In this document: positions 27,809-35,607 of the stretch, piece by piece
How positions within the stretch are numbered: the first letter of the stretch is position 1
How the letters are laid out: each line of letters starts with the position of its first letter
NCBI GenBank assembly: GCA_039030915.1
Contig: JBCCDG010000002.1
Coordinates: 37,831-101,830 of the forward strand
Reading direction: 5' to 3'
DNA from: Thermohalobaculum sp039030915
Lineage (GTDB): Bacteria; Pseudomonadota; Alphaproteobacteria; Rhodobacterales; Rhodobacteraceae
DNA length: 64,000 bases
The notes under the pieces: model-generated
The model's database searches: none
The model's input: only the letters and a program-made list of their open reading frames with translations
What the model was told of the DNA's origin: nothing
Position numbers and translations under genes: made by a program

Positions 27809-27991
27809 CGTGAAGCCCTCCCATGGGTTTTGTCGTCGCCGGCACTCCGGGCCGGCTTGAGGCATGGGCTTCATGCTCCGGATCGGGGCGGCCAAGCCGA
27901 TCCCGGAGAGTGCGGCGAGCATAACGCTGAGTATGATTTTCGTGGCATGCCGCCGCGAGACGGTGCCGAACGGCGCGCCAAGCCCAAAGGC

Positions 27992-29896
27992 TCAGCCGAT
28001 GCGGTTCCGGATTTCCGAGGCGCCGTCGGTAGCGGCACGATCCCCGCGCCCCGGCCCGCCCTCGCCGAAGAACGCGCCGATCACCTCCTTGATCGCCTCG
28101 ATCTTCAGCGGTTTGGCGACATGGGCGTCGAAGCCCATCTCGCGATAGGCGCGGACCTCGTGCTCCATGGTGTGCGCTGTCACCGAGATCATCCGCGACG
28201 GGGCCCGGCCGAAGCCCGCCTCGATCTCGCGGAGGCGCTGCATCAGGACGGTGCCCGGCATTCCCGGCATCGCGATGTCGAGCATCACGAGGTCGAAATC
28301 CCGCGTGCCATGGGCCATCAGCGCCTCTTCGGCGGAGGCGGCGGCCACGACCTCAAGGTCGAGCGATTGAAGGATGAGCTGCAACACCTGACGGTTCACG
28401 CCGTTGTCGTCGACGATGAGCGCCTTTAGCCCGGGGGTCACGAAGGCGGCCGCGTCCTCCGGTGCCCTTTCCTGCTCGCTCGCATTCTCCACGACCGGGA
28501 GGGGTAGCGTTATGGTCACGGTGGTGCCGACGCCCGGGGCGCTCTCGAGCGATACCGTGCCCTTCATCTGCGTCACCAGATCGTTGACGATATAGAGGCC
28601 GAGCCCGCTGCCGCCGAACTCGCGTTCGATCGCGGGGGACGCCTGGGTGAAGGGCTGGAAGAGCCGCGCCTGTTCCTCCCCTGTCAGGCCGACCCCTGTA
28701 TCCGACACTGTCATCGTAAGCGGGCCGTTCGCAGGTGCCTCGAGCCGCAGCTCGATACGCCCCTTCTCGGTGAACTTGATCGCGTTCGAGAGGAGGTTGT
28801 GCGCGATCTGCAGGATGCGGTGCCGGTCGCCGATCCGGGGGATGTTGGTGCCCTCGCCGGCCAGCACCTCGAAGGCCAGCGATTTCATCGCCACCGTCGA
28901 GGCATACATCTTCTCGATCGGCTCGATAAAGTCGAAGGGGCGCAGCTCGGCGTCGTTGAGGTCGAGCCTGCCCGACTCGATTCGCGTGAGATCGAGCACC
29001 TGATCCGTCACATGCAGCAGCGCCTTCCCGGCCTCCTGCAACGTCGCGGCGAGCGACTTTAGCGACGGCTCCTCGATCCGCGAGTGCAGGATCTCGGAGA
29101 GGCCCAGCACCCCCGTCATCGGCGTTCGGATCTCGTGGCTCATCACCGCCAGGAAGTGCGTCTTGCGATCGCTCGCCGCCACGGCCGCGTCGCGCTCGTC
29201 CTTCAGCTCCGTTAGCGTCTGCATCACCTCGGTGATGTCGGTCTCACGGAGCACGACGACGGTGTCGCCGGAGCTCGCATCCTCTTCCAGCGTGGCGACG
29301 AGCTTGTGCCACACCGTGCCTGTACCGGCGCTGCCTCCGCGCGTGATCCGCTCGCTCACGCCGTCCTGACGCAGCTCCGCCAGCACGACCTCGGCCTCCT
29401 CACCTTCGGAGAAGTGGCGCTCGAAACGATGTCCGCCCATTCCGAAGAAAAGCTCGGCCGCATGGTTGCATTCAATGAACTGGCCATCGACGGAGAAAGT
29501 CGAGACCTTGAGCCTCGTGCTTTCCGGCATCCCATTAAAGACGTCGTGTTGCATCGTTTCATTGACATTTTCGGTGATGATGAAAAAGGATTTGCGACTA
29601 TCGGCTTCGAATTCCTCGACACTTGCAATCGTCAACGCGCCGGCCCGGGCAGGGCCAAGCCATGTCACGTTCAGGCGTTTCGAAAGCCGCGTTGGGTCGC
29701 GCAACACGCTGCTGAACCGTTGATGCTCGCCGGCGACGAAGACAGTGTCGAGGCGGATGGGCAGTGCCGTCGTTTCAGGATCGAGATCCCAGAGCCGGTA
29801 AGCCGCGTGGTTGGCCCAGACCAGCCGTTCGACGGACGCATCGACCACCCAGACAGGTGTGGTGAGGCCAGTCAGCAAATGTGCAGGCAAGTCCAT
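27992..29896 (-). CDS. Hybrid sensor histidine kinase: PAS-PAS-HisKA-HATPase-REC
   Basis: 634 residues, no transmembrane segment, so cytoplasmic. Two PAS-like regions (about 10-110 and 125-225; first contains LVWANHAAYRLWDLD) lead through a short coiled coil to the kinase. The phosphoacceptor is His254 in MSHEIRTPM, and the N and G boxes are NLLSNAIKF, SDTGVGL and GGSGLGL. A C-terminal receiver has VDDN at about 495-498 and the phosphoacceptor Asp540 (VMLDIAMPG). No output domain is present, so phosphate is probably relayed to a separate phosphotransfer protein. The N-terminal PAS is paralogous to that of the neighbouring kinase. It is separated from the catabolic operon by 183 nt. Confidence 0.93.
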   Translation of the reverse strand: MDLPAHLLTGLTTPVWVVDASVERLVWANHAAYRLWDLDPETTALPIRLDTVFVAGEHQRFSSVLRDPTRLSKRLNVTWLGPARAGALTIASVEEFEADSRKSFFIITENVNETMQHDVFNGMPESTRLKVSTFSVDGQFIECNHAAELFFGMGGHRFERHFSEGEEAEVVLAELRQDGVSERITRGGSAGTGTVWHKLVATLEEDASSGDTVVVLRETDITEVMQTLTELKDERDAAVAASDRKTHFLAVMSHEIRTPMTGVLGLSEILHSRIEEPSLKSLAATLQEAGKALLHVTDQVLDLTRIESGRLDLNDAELRPFDFIEPIEKMYASTVAMKSLAFEVLAGEGTNIPRIGDRHRILQIAHNLLSNAIKFTEKGRIELRLEAPANGPLTMTVSDTGVGLTGEEQARLFQPFTQASPAIEREFGGSGLGLYIVNDLVTQMKGTVSLESAPGVGTTVTITLPLPVVENASEQERAPEDAAAFVTPGLKALIVDDNGVNRQVLQLILQSLDLEVVAAASAEEALMAHGTRDFDLVMLDIAMPGMPGTVLMQRLREIEAGFGRAPSRMISVTAHTMEHEVRAYREMGFDAHVAKPLKIEAIKEVIGAFFGEGGPGRGDRAATDGASEIRNRIG

Positions 29897-30169
29897 CGGT
29901 CAGTACACCGCGATATAACGGTCCGAAAACGCCATAGACGAGGCGCTCTCACCCAGTGAAGCCATCCGGTTCCACGCATCGGTTCTGTCGCCTCGGGGAC
30001 GCCGACAGTTCACCAGTTAAGAGGGATCGCGCTCAATCATGCCACGACCACGTGGCAAACGCCCAACATGACGTCTCTGCGACCGAAAACGCGGCCTCCC
30101 CATCCCAAGACAACATCTTTCTACATACACCGCGACATTTTGACCGACGAAACAAAAAAAGGAAAGTGT
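29897..30169. other. Intergenic gap between two kinase genes
   Basis: 273 bp with no credible ORF. It must carry the promoter of the hybrid kinase gene and the 3' region of the second kinase. Nothing more specific is visible. Confidence 0.5.
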
Positions 30170-31729
30170 TCATTCCTCGCCGTCGTTCGACACCACGCGC
30201 AGATGATGACCGGCGCTTTCGACTTGCCGCACCGCAGCAATAGCCTCCTGCCGCCGGGCGCCCGGCACCGTGAAGCTGAAGACCGAGCCGCGGCCGATCT
30301 CGCTATGCGTCTCGAGCGCGCCGCCCCAGAGATCCACGAGCGCGCGGCAGATCGAGAGCCCGATCCCCGTGCCGCCCGCCTCGCGCGTGGCGGAGCCGTC
30401 GACCTGGTAGAAGCGGTCGAAGATGGAGGGCAGGGCCTCCGGCGGAATGCCCGGCCCCGTATCGCCGACCTCGAAGACCAGATCTCCCGCGGTCGTCGCG
30501 CTCACGCGGAGCGAAATGAAGCCTGCCTTGGTGAACTTCACTGCATTGTCGAGAAGCTGGTCGATCACCTGACCGATGCGGCCGGGGTCGTGGCAGAAGA
30601 CGTCGCCGTGCTTGAGGTGGGAGGCGACGAAGATGCGGAGGCCCTTGCGCTCGCCCCGCTCCTCCACCTTCGCTCGCGCCGCGGTCAGGAGGAGGTTGGG
30701 GTCGAACTCCTCCGCTGCCAGGGCGACCGATCCGCTGTCGAGCTCGACGAGCTTCAGGATGTCGTCGACCAGCGCCAGCATGCGCTCGCCCGAGCTGCTG
30801 ATGATGTCCACCATCTGGCGCTGGGACTGCTGCAGGGTCGACTGGCGCAGCACGCTCGCCATGCCGAGGACGCCGTTGAGCGGGGTGCGGAGCTCATGGC
30901 TGACAGTTGAGAGGAACTGCGAGCGGGCGCGCACGGCAACCTCTGCCCGGTCGCGCGCTTCCGATATCTCGTGCTGGTAGGCACGCGCTTCGGAGACATC
31001 GAGCATCGTGACGACGAAGGCGCCGTCGCCGGTCACCGCGTCCTTGCAGCGCACGGCGAAGATGTCGAACCACCGTTCGCCCGCGGTGGTATGAAGGCGG
31101 GACGTCGTGCGATGCTCACCGCCTTCGCGCAGCCCCTCCACGAACTCCAGGAGGTCGGCAGGCTCGGAGAAGAGCGCCCCGAAGACCTGCTCGCCAGGCC
31201 CGAAGGTCCGCCGGAAGGCCGGGTTCCCGTAGAGAGACATGCCGCTCTGATCGAAGAGGGCGATGACGCTCTGCACATGCAGCAGCGCATCGGCGCTCCG
31301 GATCGTGTCGGGCTCGCGCGTGCTCTGCGGCCGCGCCTCCACCAGCATGCCGAAGGTGTCGTCCGGAAAGTCGTAGCGGCGCAGGATCGCGTCCACGCGC
31401 ACGGGATGGTTCTGCGGATACAGCGTCCAGAGCTCGTCGATCTCGCGGTTGGGGAAGAGCGTGAAGTCCTCCCGGTGCTGATCGAGGCGCGAGCGCACGG
31501 AGGTCGACATCTCGCGGCGCAGATCGCGCTTGGTCAGCGCATCGACCGTTTCAGCGTCCCAGAGCGCCAGCGCGGCCTCATTGGCCCAGACGATGCTGCA
31601 TCGGTTGAAATCATAGACCCATAGCGCCGTTTGCAGGCGCGAGAGCACGCTCTCGCCCATTACGGAACGTACCGGATGCAGGCGCTTGGCCGGCTCGGCG
31701 GGCGGGGTGCTCGCGTCCGTGTCGGTCAT
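30170..31729 (-). CDS. PAS-domain sensor histidine kinase
   Basis: 519 residues, cytoplasmic, with two PAS-like regions (about 30-135 with IVWANEAALALWDAE; about 145-250), a coiled coil, and HisKA with His278 in VSHELRTPLNG. The HATPase boxes are QLLDNAVKF, GDTGPGIP and GGTGIGLS. Unlike its neighbour it has no receiver domain. The shared VWAN..A..LWD segment shows the two kinases arose by duplication of the sensory part. It could donate phosphate to the receiver of the neighbour or act on an unlinked regulator. Its promoter faces that of the AHCY-like gene across a 442-bp AT-rich region. The nearby LH2 operon makes light or redox control a possibility, but nothing in the sequence shows it. 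Confidence 0.92.
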   Translation of the reverse strand: MTDTDASTPPAEPAKRLHPVRSVMGESVLSRLQTALWVYDFNRCSIVWANEAALALWDAETVDALTKRDLRREMSTSVRSRLDQHREDFTLFPNREIDELWTLYPQNHPVRVDAILRRYDFPDDTFGMLVEARPQSTREPDTIRSADALLHVQSVIALFDQSGMSLYGNPAFRRTFGPGEQVFGALFSEPADLLEFVEGLREGGEHRTTSRLHTTAGERWFDIFAVRCKDAVTGDGAFVVTMLDVSEARAYQHEISEARDRAEVAVRARSQFLSTVSHELRTPLNGVLGMASVLRQSTLQQSQRQMVDIISSSGERMLALVDDILKLVELDSGSVALAAEEFDPNLLLTAARAKVEERGERKGLRIFVASHLKHGDVFCHDPGRIGQVIDQLLDNAVKFTKAGFISLRVSATTAGDLVFEVGDTGPGIPPEALPSIFDRFYQVDGSATREAGGTGIGLSICRALVDLWGGALETHSEIGRGSVFSFTVPGARRQEAIAAVRQVESAGHHLRVVSNDGEE

Positions 31730-32016
31730 TTCTCGGCGTCTCGTTCCTTCCGGCTATGACGTAGCATAGGGCAAAACTGCTAAACAGTGCGTAAGAGAGT
31801 TTAGCGTTTGCCTAACTCCCTCGAATTCCACCGGTGCACGTTCCGTCAAAACAATGGCAGAATGCCGTACGAGGCGGGTTTAAGAGCGCCCGACAAATCA
31901 CAGAAACAACGCGAATCAATCAAATCATCGCCCAAATCCATATGGGCGATCCGTTCGATTCGGGCCAGCCCGATATGTCCCATAACTAGAACGTCGTTAA
32001 CGAATTCTAAAAATCT

Positions 32017-32034
32017 GAATACGAGTATGTATTC
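32017..32034. promoter_or_regulatory. Perfect 6+6 bp inverted repeat, possible operator
   Basis: GAATAC and GTATTC arms are separated by 6 bases, a spacing suited to a dimeric helix-turn-helix regulator. The site lies about 140 bp upstream of the AHCY-like start codon. The binding protein is unknown. Confidence 0.4.
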
Positions 32035-32039
32035 GATCC

Positions 32040-32066
32040 AGAAAATCTCTGAATCGTGAGATTTCT
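32040..32066. promoter_or_regulatory. Inverted repeat / hairpin upstream of AHCY-like gene
   Basis: AGAAAATCTC and GAGATTTCT are complementary apart from one extra A, with an 8-nt spacer. It could be an operator or a leader hairpin about 105 bp before the start codon. No T-run follows, so a terminator is unlikely. Confidence 0.35.
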
Positions 32067-32171
32067 CCACTTATGGCGAAATTATGGTTTGCACCTCGCG
32101 TCGATTTCTGGGCGATTTCAAACACAGCGTTGCAACTGCAGCGAGACTCTTACACAAGGTGGAGGTGACAT

Positions 32172-33443
32172 ATGAACTCGCGCCCCCAAAGTTTTTCGGC
32201 CGTCTCAACTACTCATTCGCCGATCTACGCATACAGACGCGACACAGAAGACCTGCTCAAGCGCGTGGTTGAGCGTCTGGAGTTTGAACCCGACCCACGC
32301 TATCGTTGGATTATAGTCGCGCATTTATTTGATGACACGCGACGAATGATCGAAGCCCTCGATACCGTCGTCGAGTTCGATGCGATCTTTGGTGTGCCCT
32401 ATTCGTCGAACCGGCCCGAGATCCGCGAGAGCTGGACCGAGCAGTTCGGGGATGTGGTCGACATTCCCCAGGACATCGCGACCATGGAGGCGCGGCTGGT
32501 CGACCGGCTCGGCAAGTCGCTCTCGCTCTGCCGCGCGAAGGGTCAGCAGCTTATCGTGCAGGAGGTCGGGGGCTTCGTCGTACCGCTCCTGCACAAGTAT
32601 TTCCGCGATCAGCTCCACCTCGTCGCCGGCGTGGTCGAGATCACCAAGCAGGGCGTCTGGCGTGCGCAGGAGATCGAGCTCGGCTGCCCTGTGCTGCACT
32701 GCGCAGACAGCGAGCTGAAGCGGCTCGAGGCGCAGCGCTGCGGCGAGACCATCGTGCGCTGTGTGGACGGGATCGCGCGGGAGCTCGGCATCGCGCTTGC
32801 GGGACGGACGGCAACGGTCGTCGGCGCGGGTTGGATCGGCTCGGGCGTGGCCCGGGCGTTGCGCCGGATCGACATGGTGCCCGCGGTAGTCGATCTCGAT
32901 CCGCTCAAGCTTGCCGAGGCCCGCCTCGACGGCTTCGCGGCATCGCGTGACGGGGCGCATCTCGAAGAAAGCGCCCTCGTCATCGGCGCGACCGGGGCCT
33001 GCTCGCTCCCGGCGGAGGTCCTCGGGCGTCTGTCCCACGGAACGATCGTCGCCAGCGCCAGCTCGCGTCAGCACGAGATCGATGTGGAATTCCTGAAGGC
33101 CAATCCGAGCCAGCGGCTCGGCCCGGCCGTCGAGGCATTCCATCTCGGCGGCGGCGAGGGCATCGCGCCCCGCAGCCTCCTCCTCGTGAACGACGGCTTT
33201 CCGGCGAACTTCATTCCCGGCTCCGGCAGCGTTCCGGACGAGATCGTGGAGACCATCCTGGCCGAGCTCATCGTGCTCATGCACGGGCTCACCCAGAGGC
33301 CCTACGCCAACGGCATCCACCGCATCTCGCGCGAAGAGGAGCGTCTTTGCGCCGAAGTCTGGCTCGAGCTGCGCGACAGGCGCGCTCCCGCTCAGGCCCC
33401 CATCATCGAAACTCGCGCCCCCCAGCGCCTTGAGATCCTCTGA
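32172..33443 (+). CDS. S-adenosylhomocysteine-hydrolase-like protein, noncanonical
   Basis: 423 residues with the AHCY architecture. The N-terminal half contains GVVEITKQGVWR, corresponding to AHCY GVSEETTTGVxR, and HCADSELKRLEAQRCGETI, corresponding to the NDSVTKSKFDNxYGCRESL region. The C-terminal half has an NAD loop VVGAGWIGSGVARAL, where AHCY has GYGDVGKG. The region with the catalytic Lys and Asp is two residues shorter and divergent, and the C-terminal GHPSFVM motif reads FPANFIPG. So it shares the fold but probably not the standard reaction. It is followed 11 nt later by a SAM methyltransferase gene, as if it handled SAH or a related nucleoside made by that enzyme. Start ATG has AGGTGGAGG upstream. 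Confidence 0.8.
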   Translation: MNSRPQSFSAVSTTHSPIYAYRRDTEDLLKRVVERLEFEPDPRYRWIIVAHLFDDTRRMIEALDTVVEFDAIFGVPYSSNRPEIRESWTEQFGDVVDIPQDIATMEARLVDRLGKSLSLCRAKGQQLIVQEVGGFVVPLLHKYFRDQLHLVAGVVEITKQGVWRAQEIELGCPVLHCADSELKRLEAQRCGETIVRCVDGIARELGIALAGRTATVVGAGWIGSGVARALRRIDMVPAVVDLDPLKLAEARLDGFAASRDGAHLEESALVIGATGACSLPAEVLGRLSHGTIVASASSRQHEIDVEFLKANPSQRLGPAVEAFHLGGGEGIAPRSLLLVNDGFPANFIPGSGSVPDEIVETILAELIVLMHGLTQRPYANGIHRISREEERLCAEVWLELRDRRAPAQAPIIETRAPQRLEIL

Positions 33444-33454
33444 GGTATCCAGTC

Positions 33455-34303
33455 ATGAACATGCATGTTTCCAGCGCACTGGGCTCCACTACCGCGCTTA
33501 CGCAGGAGCCCGTCGTCCACTCGCCCTATCTCGTGGCGAAGCTGAAGAACCAGGCGCCGAACCTTTACGGCAAGGTGAAGTTCGCCATCGTCTCCGAGAA
33601 GATCCGCCAGCTCGGCGAGGAGCTCGGCCGTCCGCCTCGCGTGCTCGATCTCGGCTGCTCGACCTCGATCTCGCGGGAGTATCTCGAGCAGACCGGGCTC
33701 GATTTCGAGTATTGCGGGGTGGACTACGAGTCGACCTTCGATCCGGACGTGGTGATGGACGTCCGCAAGCTCTATGTCGAGCGGCATCGTCTGCCCTGGA
33801 CGCCCGACGTCATCCTGCTGCTCGATGTGCTCGAGCATCTGCCGGGCAAGGACGAGGATATCCGCAAGGTCATGCGCGAATGCGACCGGCTGATCCCGGA
33901 GCATGGCATGGTGATGGTCATCATCCCGCAGCTCTACCGGCTCGACCGTCTGAAGCTTGCCCATCTCAACTACCCCGAGCACGAGGTCCGCTTCACGCTG
34001 AAGGAATGGATGGGCCATGTGGGCGCCGGCATCGATATCGCGGAGGTAAAGGGGATCGGCTATCTCTCGGTGCTCCCCTACCTCCCAATGCTCAGCCCCT
34101 GGTACACGGAGGGCAACCGGCACGGCCGGCTCTTCCGCTATCTCCGCGGCACGGTGTTCGAGTGGGCACCCTTCAAGCCGGCGGAGATCGCGCTGACCAA
34201 GCTCATGGGCCGGCTCGGCATCCTCAAGGGCTGGTGCAACAGCAGCCTCATGGTCTGCAAGGGCCGCAAGGCGAAGCCATCGCTGGTGCGCGACGCGGCC
34301 TGA
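33455..34303 (+). CDS. Class I SAM-dependent methyltransferase
   Basis: 282 residues. SAM-binding motif I is RVLDLGCSTSISREY, the acidic residue of motif II lies in YCGVDYES, and motif IV is VILLLDVLEHLPGK, placing it in the Methyltransf_11/23 group. The C-terminal part, rich in Tyr, Leu and Pro (GYLSVLPYLPML) and with RLFRYLRGTVFEW, may bind a hydrophobic acceptor or membrane. It is coupled to the AHCY-like gene upstream and followed by two hairpins and then the puc operon. Acceptor is unknown. Lipid, carotenoid, quinone or sugar acceptors all fit. Confidence 0.88.
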   Translation: MNMHVSSALGSTTALTQEPVVHSPYLVAKLKNQAPNLYGKVKFAIVSEKIRQLGEELGRPPRVLDLGCSTSISREYLEQTGLDFEYCGVDYESTFDPDVVMDVRKLYVERHRLPWTPDVILLLDVLEHLPGKDEDIRKVMRECDRLIPEHGMVMVIIPQLYRLDRLKLAHLNYPEHEVRFTLKEWMGHVGAGIDIAEVKGIGYLSVLPYLPMLSPWYTEGNRHGRLFRYLRGTVFEWAPFKPAEIALTKLMGRLGILKGWCNSSLMVCKGRKAKPSLVRDAA

Positions 34304-34315
34304 GCGCCGCCTGTG

Positions 34316-34345
34316 GGGGCGCGGTTCGGCGCCCCTTCTCTCTCC
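34316..34345 (+). terminator. Probable intrinsic terminator after methyltransferase gene
   Basis: A perfect 7-bp GC stem (GGGGCGC/GCGCCCC, 6-nt loop) begins 12 nt after the stop codon and is followed by a pyrimidine-rich tract with T residues. Confidence 0.6.
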
Positions 34346-34354
34346 TCTCACTTG

Positions 34355-34394
34355 GGCCCCTGCGTCGCTCGGCGCGGGGGCCTTTGTCTTTTCC
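34355..34394 (+). terminator. Second probable terminator
   Basis: GGCCCC pairs with GGGGCC across a GC-rich loop and is followed by TTTGTCTTTT, a better U-run than the first hairpin. Together the two should isolate the AHCY/methyltransferase unit from the puc promoter. Confidence 0.6.
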
Positions 34395-34983
34395 GCCAAC
34401 ACAGCCGAGGGCTGCGTGCTGGCCGCGGTCGCCATTCGATGCGCGGGAGGGCTCTCAACAGCCGTGCCCGTTTCGGAACCTTCGAGTGAGAGGATAGGCG
34501 GCCCGGAGCACCGTTGCCCGCGCAGTCCTTCTTTGCGACGAAATATCCAGAGCGCCGAATTGTCGCGATCACGAATTGTTTCATTATGCTCGATAATCGC
34601 GCGTTCTCGCTGATTGGCGATTGCATCACGATGCAGCGAGAGTACGGCGCCTTCGACGCCCCTAATGGACCTGCGCGTGAGCGGGATGCGCTCGAAAACC
34701 CTGTCTCAGCAGTGAGTTGCCAAATCTTCAACTCTGCGCGAGCTGGTGCGAGGCGTGGTCGTGGCGGCGTTCGCGATGGCCTCTGGCCGTCTGCGCGATG
34801 CCACATGTGTCAACTACAGTTTACGTTGTGAGTGTCAGCAATGATTGTCAGCCTGCCTGTGTTGATGAGGGCTAACGGCGACTCCACCGCGCGGTGCAAT
34901 CAGCCGGACCTCGCATCCGCAGCCACGGAGGCAGCAACGCTTCCGCTTCGCGCTGCTGCCGTCGAAACGAAGTGGAGAAGAAC
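34395..34983 (+). promoter_or_regulatory. Upstream regulatory region of the puc operon
   Basis: About 590 bp without a credible gene. Long non-coding upstream regions are known for puc promoters in Rhodobacter, where PpsR/CrtJ, IHF and other factors bind. The likely promoter zone is 34800-34870, where several TGTCA elements cluster. GGAGAAG precedes the pucB ATG. Confidence 0.5.
34808..34825 (+). promoter_or_regulatory. Imperfect PpsR/CrtJ-like site
   Basis: TGT-N12-ACG, with TGTCAA at the left and TTTACG at the right, differs from the PpsR/CrtJ consensus TGT-N12-ACA by one base. It lies about 160 bp before pucB, and additional TGTCA half-sites follow at 34833 and 34846. Weak as a single match, plausible from context. 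Confidence 0.35.
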
Positions 34984-35142
34984 ATGGCTGATGACGATCC
35001 GAACAAGGTCTGGCCCACTGGCCTCACGGTGAAAGAGGCTGAGGAAATCCACAGCCAGCTGATCGACGGGACGCGGGTCTTCGGCGCTATCGCGCTTGTC
35101 GCCCACCTCCTCGTCGCCGTCGCCACGCCGTGGCTCGGGTAA
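34984..35142 (+). CDS. pucB: LH2 light-harvesting complex beta polypeptide
   Basis: 52 residues. The sequence follows LH2 beta chains closely: NKVWPTGLTVKEAEEIH, then a single membrane helix with AHLLVA and the ending TPWLG. The His in EEIH sits at the cytoplasmic boundary where the B800 region is in LH2, and the His in VAHLL ligates the B850-position bacteriochlorophyll. The ATG at 34984 has GGAGAAG upstream; an in-frame extension of 30 codons is unsupported. It is followed by pucA after 12 nt, the standard beta-alpha order. Confidence 0.97.
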   Translation: MADDDPNKVWPTGLTVKEAEEIHSQLIDGTRVFGAIALVAHLLVAVATPWLG

Positions 35143-35154
35143 GGAGGTAGCACC

Positions 35155-35496
35155 ATGAACAATTCCCGTATGTGGCTGGTCGTGAACCCCACCGTGGGCA
35201 TCCCGATCTTCCTCGGTGCCGTGGCCGTTGGCTCCTTCTGCGTCCACGTAGCCGTGCTCAGCAACACCACCTGGGTGTCGGATTTCCTCTCGGGCAATGA
35301 GCTTGGCAGCACCAAGACGGCGTCCGTAGAGGGCAATGTCCAGACTGCCTCCGCGCCGGCGGCGACGGCGCTCCGGGCCACGACCGCATCCGTCTCGGCC
35401 TATGACGGCCAGCGCGTGCAGGTGATCCTGCCGGACGGCACCGTAGCCGAGGCCGTGATCGAGGCACCGCCCCTCGACGTCGCCCTCAGGCAATAG
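35155..35496 (+). CDS. pucA: LH2 light-harvesting complex alpha polypeptide with long C-terminal extension and Phe44-Leu45
   Basis: 113 residues; typical LH2 alpha chains are 50-60. Residues 1-47 align without gaps to Rhodobacter PucA (MNNSRMWLVVNPTVGIPIFL, His31, TTW at 38-40). His31 is the B850-type bacteriochlorophyll ligand. Positions 44 and 45, Tyr-Tyr in B800-850 complexes, are Phe-Leu here. In LH3 (B800-820) antennae and in engineered PucA this pair removes hydrogen bonds to the acetyl groups and shifts absorption towards 820 nm. Residues about 48-113 form an Ala/Thr/Val-rich extension (for example ASAPAATALRATTASVSAYD) on the periplasmic side. AGGAGG precedes the ATG. Confidence 0.95.
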   Translation: MNNSRMWLVVNPTVGIPIFLGAVAVGSFCVHVAVLSNTTWVSDFLSGNELGSTKTASVEGNVQTASAPAATALRATTASVSAYDGQRVQVILPDGTVAEAVIEAPPLDVALRQ

Positions 35497-35522
35497 CCGC
35501 GACGCTGCGGAGATCGACCTCT

Positions 35523-35545
35523 GCCGGCGCCCCCGCGGCGCCGGC
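35523..35545 (+). other. pucA-pucC intercistronic hairpin
   Basis: A perfect 9-bp GC stem (GCCGGCGCC/GGCGCCGGC, 5-nt loop) lies between pucA and pucC. In puc and puf operons such stem-loops protect the abundant pucBA transcript from 3' degradation and lower downstream expression. There is no T-run, so read-through to pucC is expected. Confidence 0.75.
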
Positions 35546-35607
35546 GGCCATGCCGCGGAGGACCGCGTCGCGGACATGACACGGCGGTGAAAGGCGAGGG
35601 AGACGAT

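Larger units (their letters stand above)
31730..32171. promoter_or_regulatory. AT-rich divergent promoter region
   Basis: 442 bp between the divergent kinase and AHCY-like genes, visibly richer in A/T than the surroundings. It contains two inverted repeats near the AHCY-like gene, listed separately. AGGTGGAGG lies just upstream of the ATG at 32172. Short ORFs here have no protein-like features. Confidence 0.5.

Noticed and set aside
31808..32059. 83-codon ORF in the AT-rich region
   Set aside because: No ribosome site, no protein-like composition, and it covers the inverted repeats.
32071..32171. SAH or SAM/SAH riboswitch before the AHCY-like gene
   Set aside because: A GCGTTGCAAC stretch caught the eye, but the full conserved core and pseudoknot arms could not be traced. 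An Infernal scan would decide.
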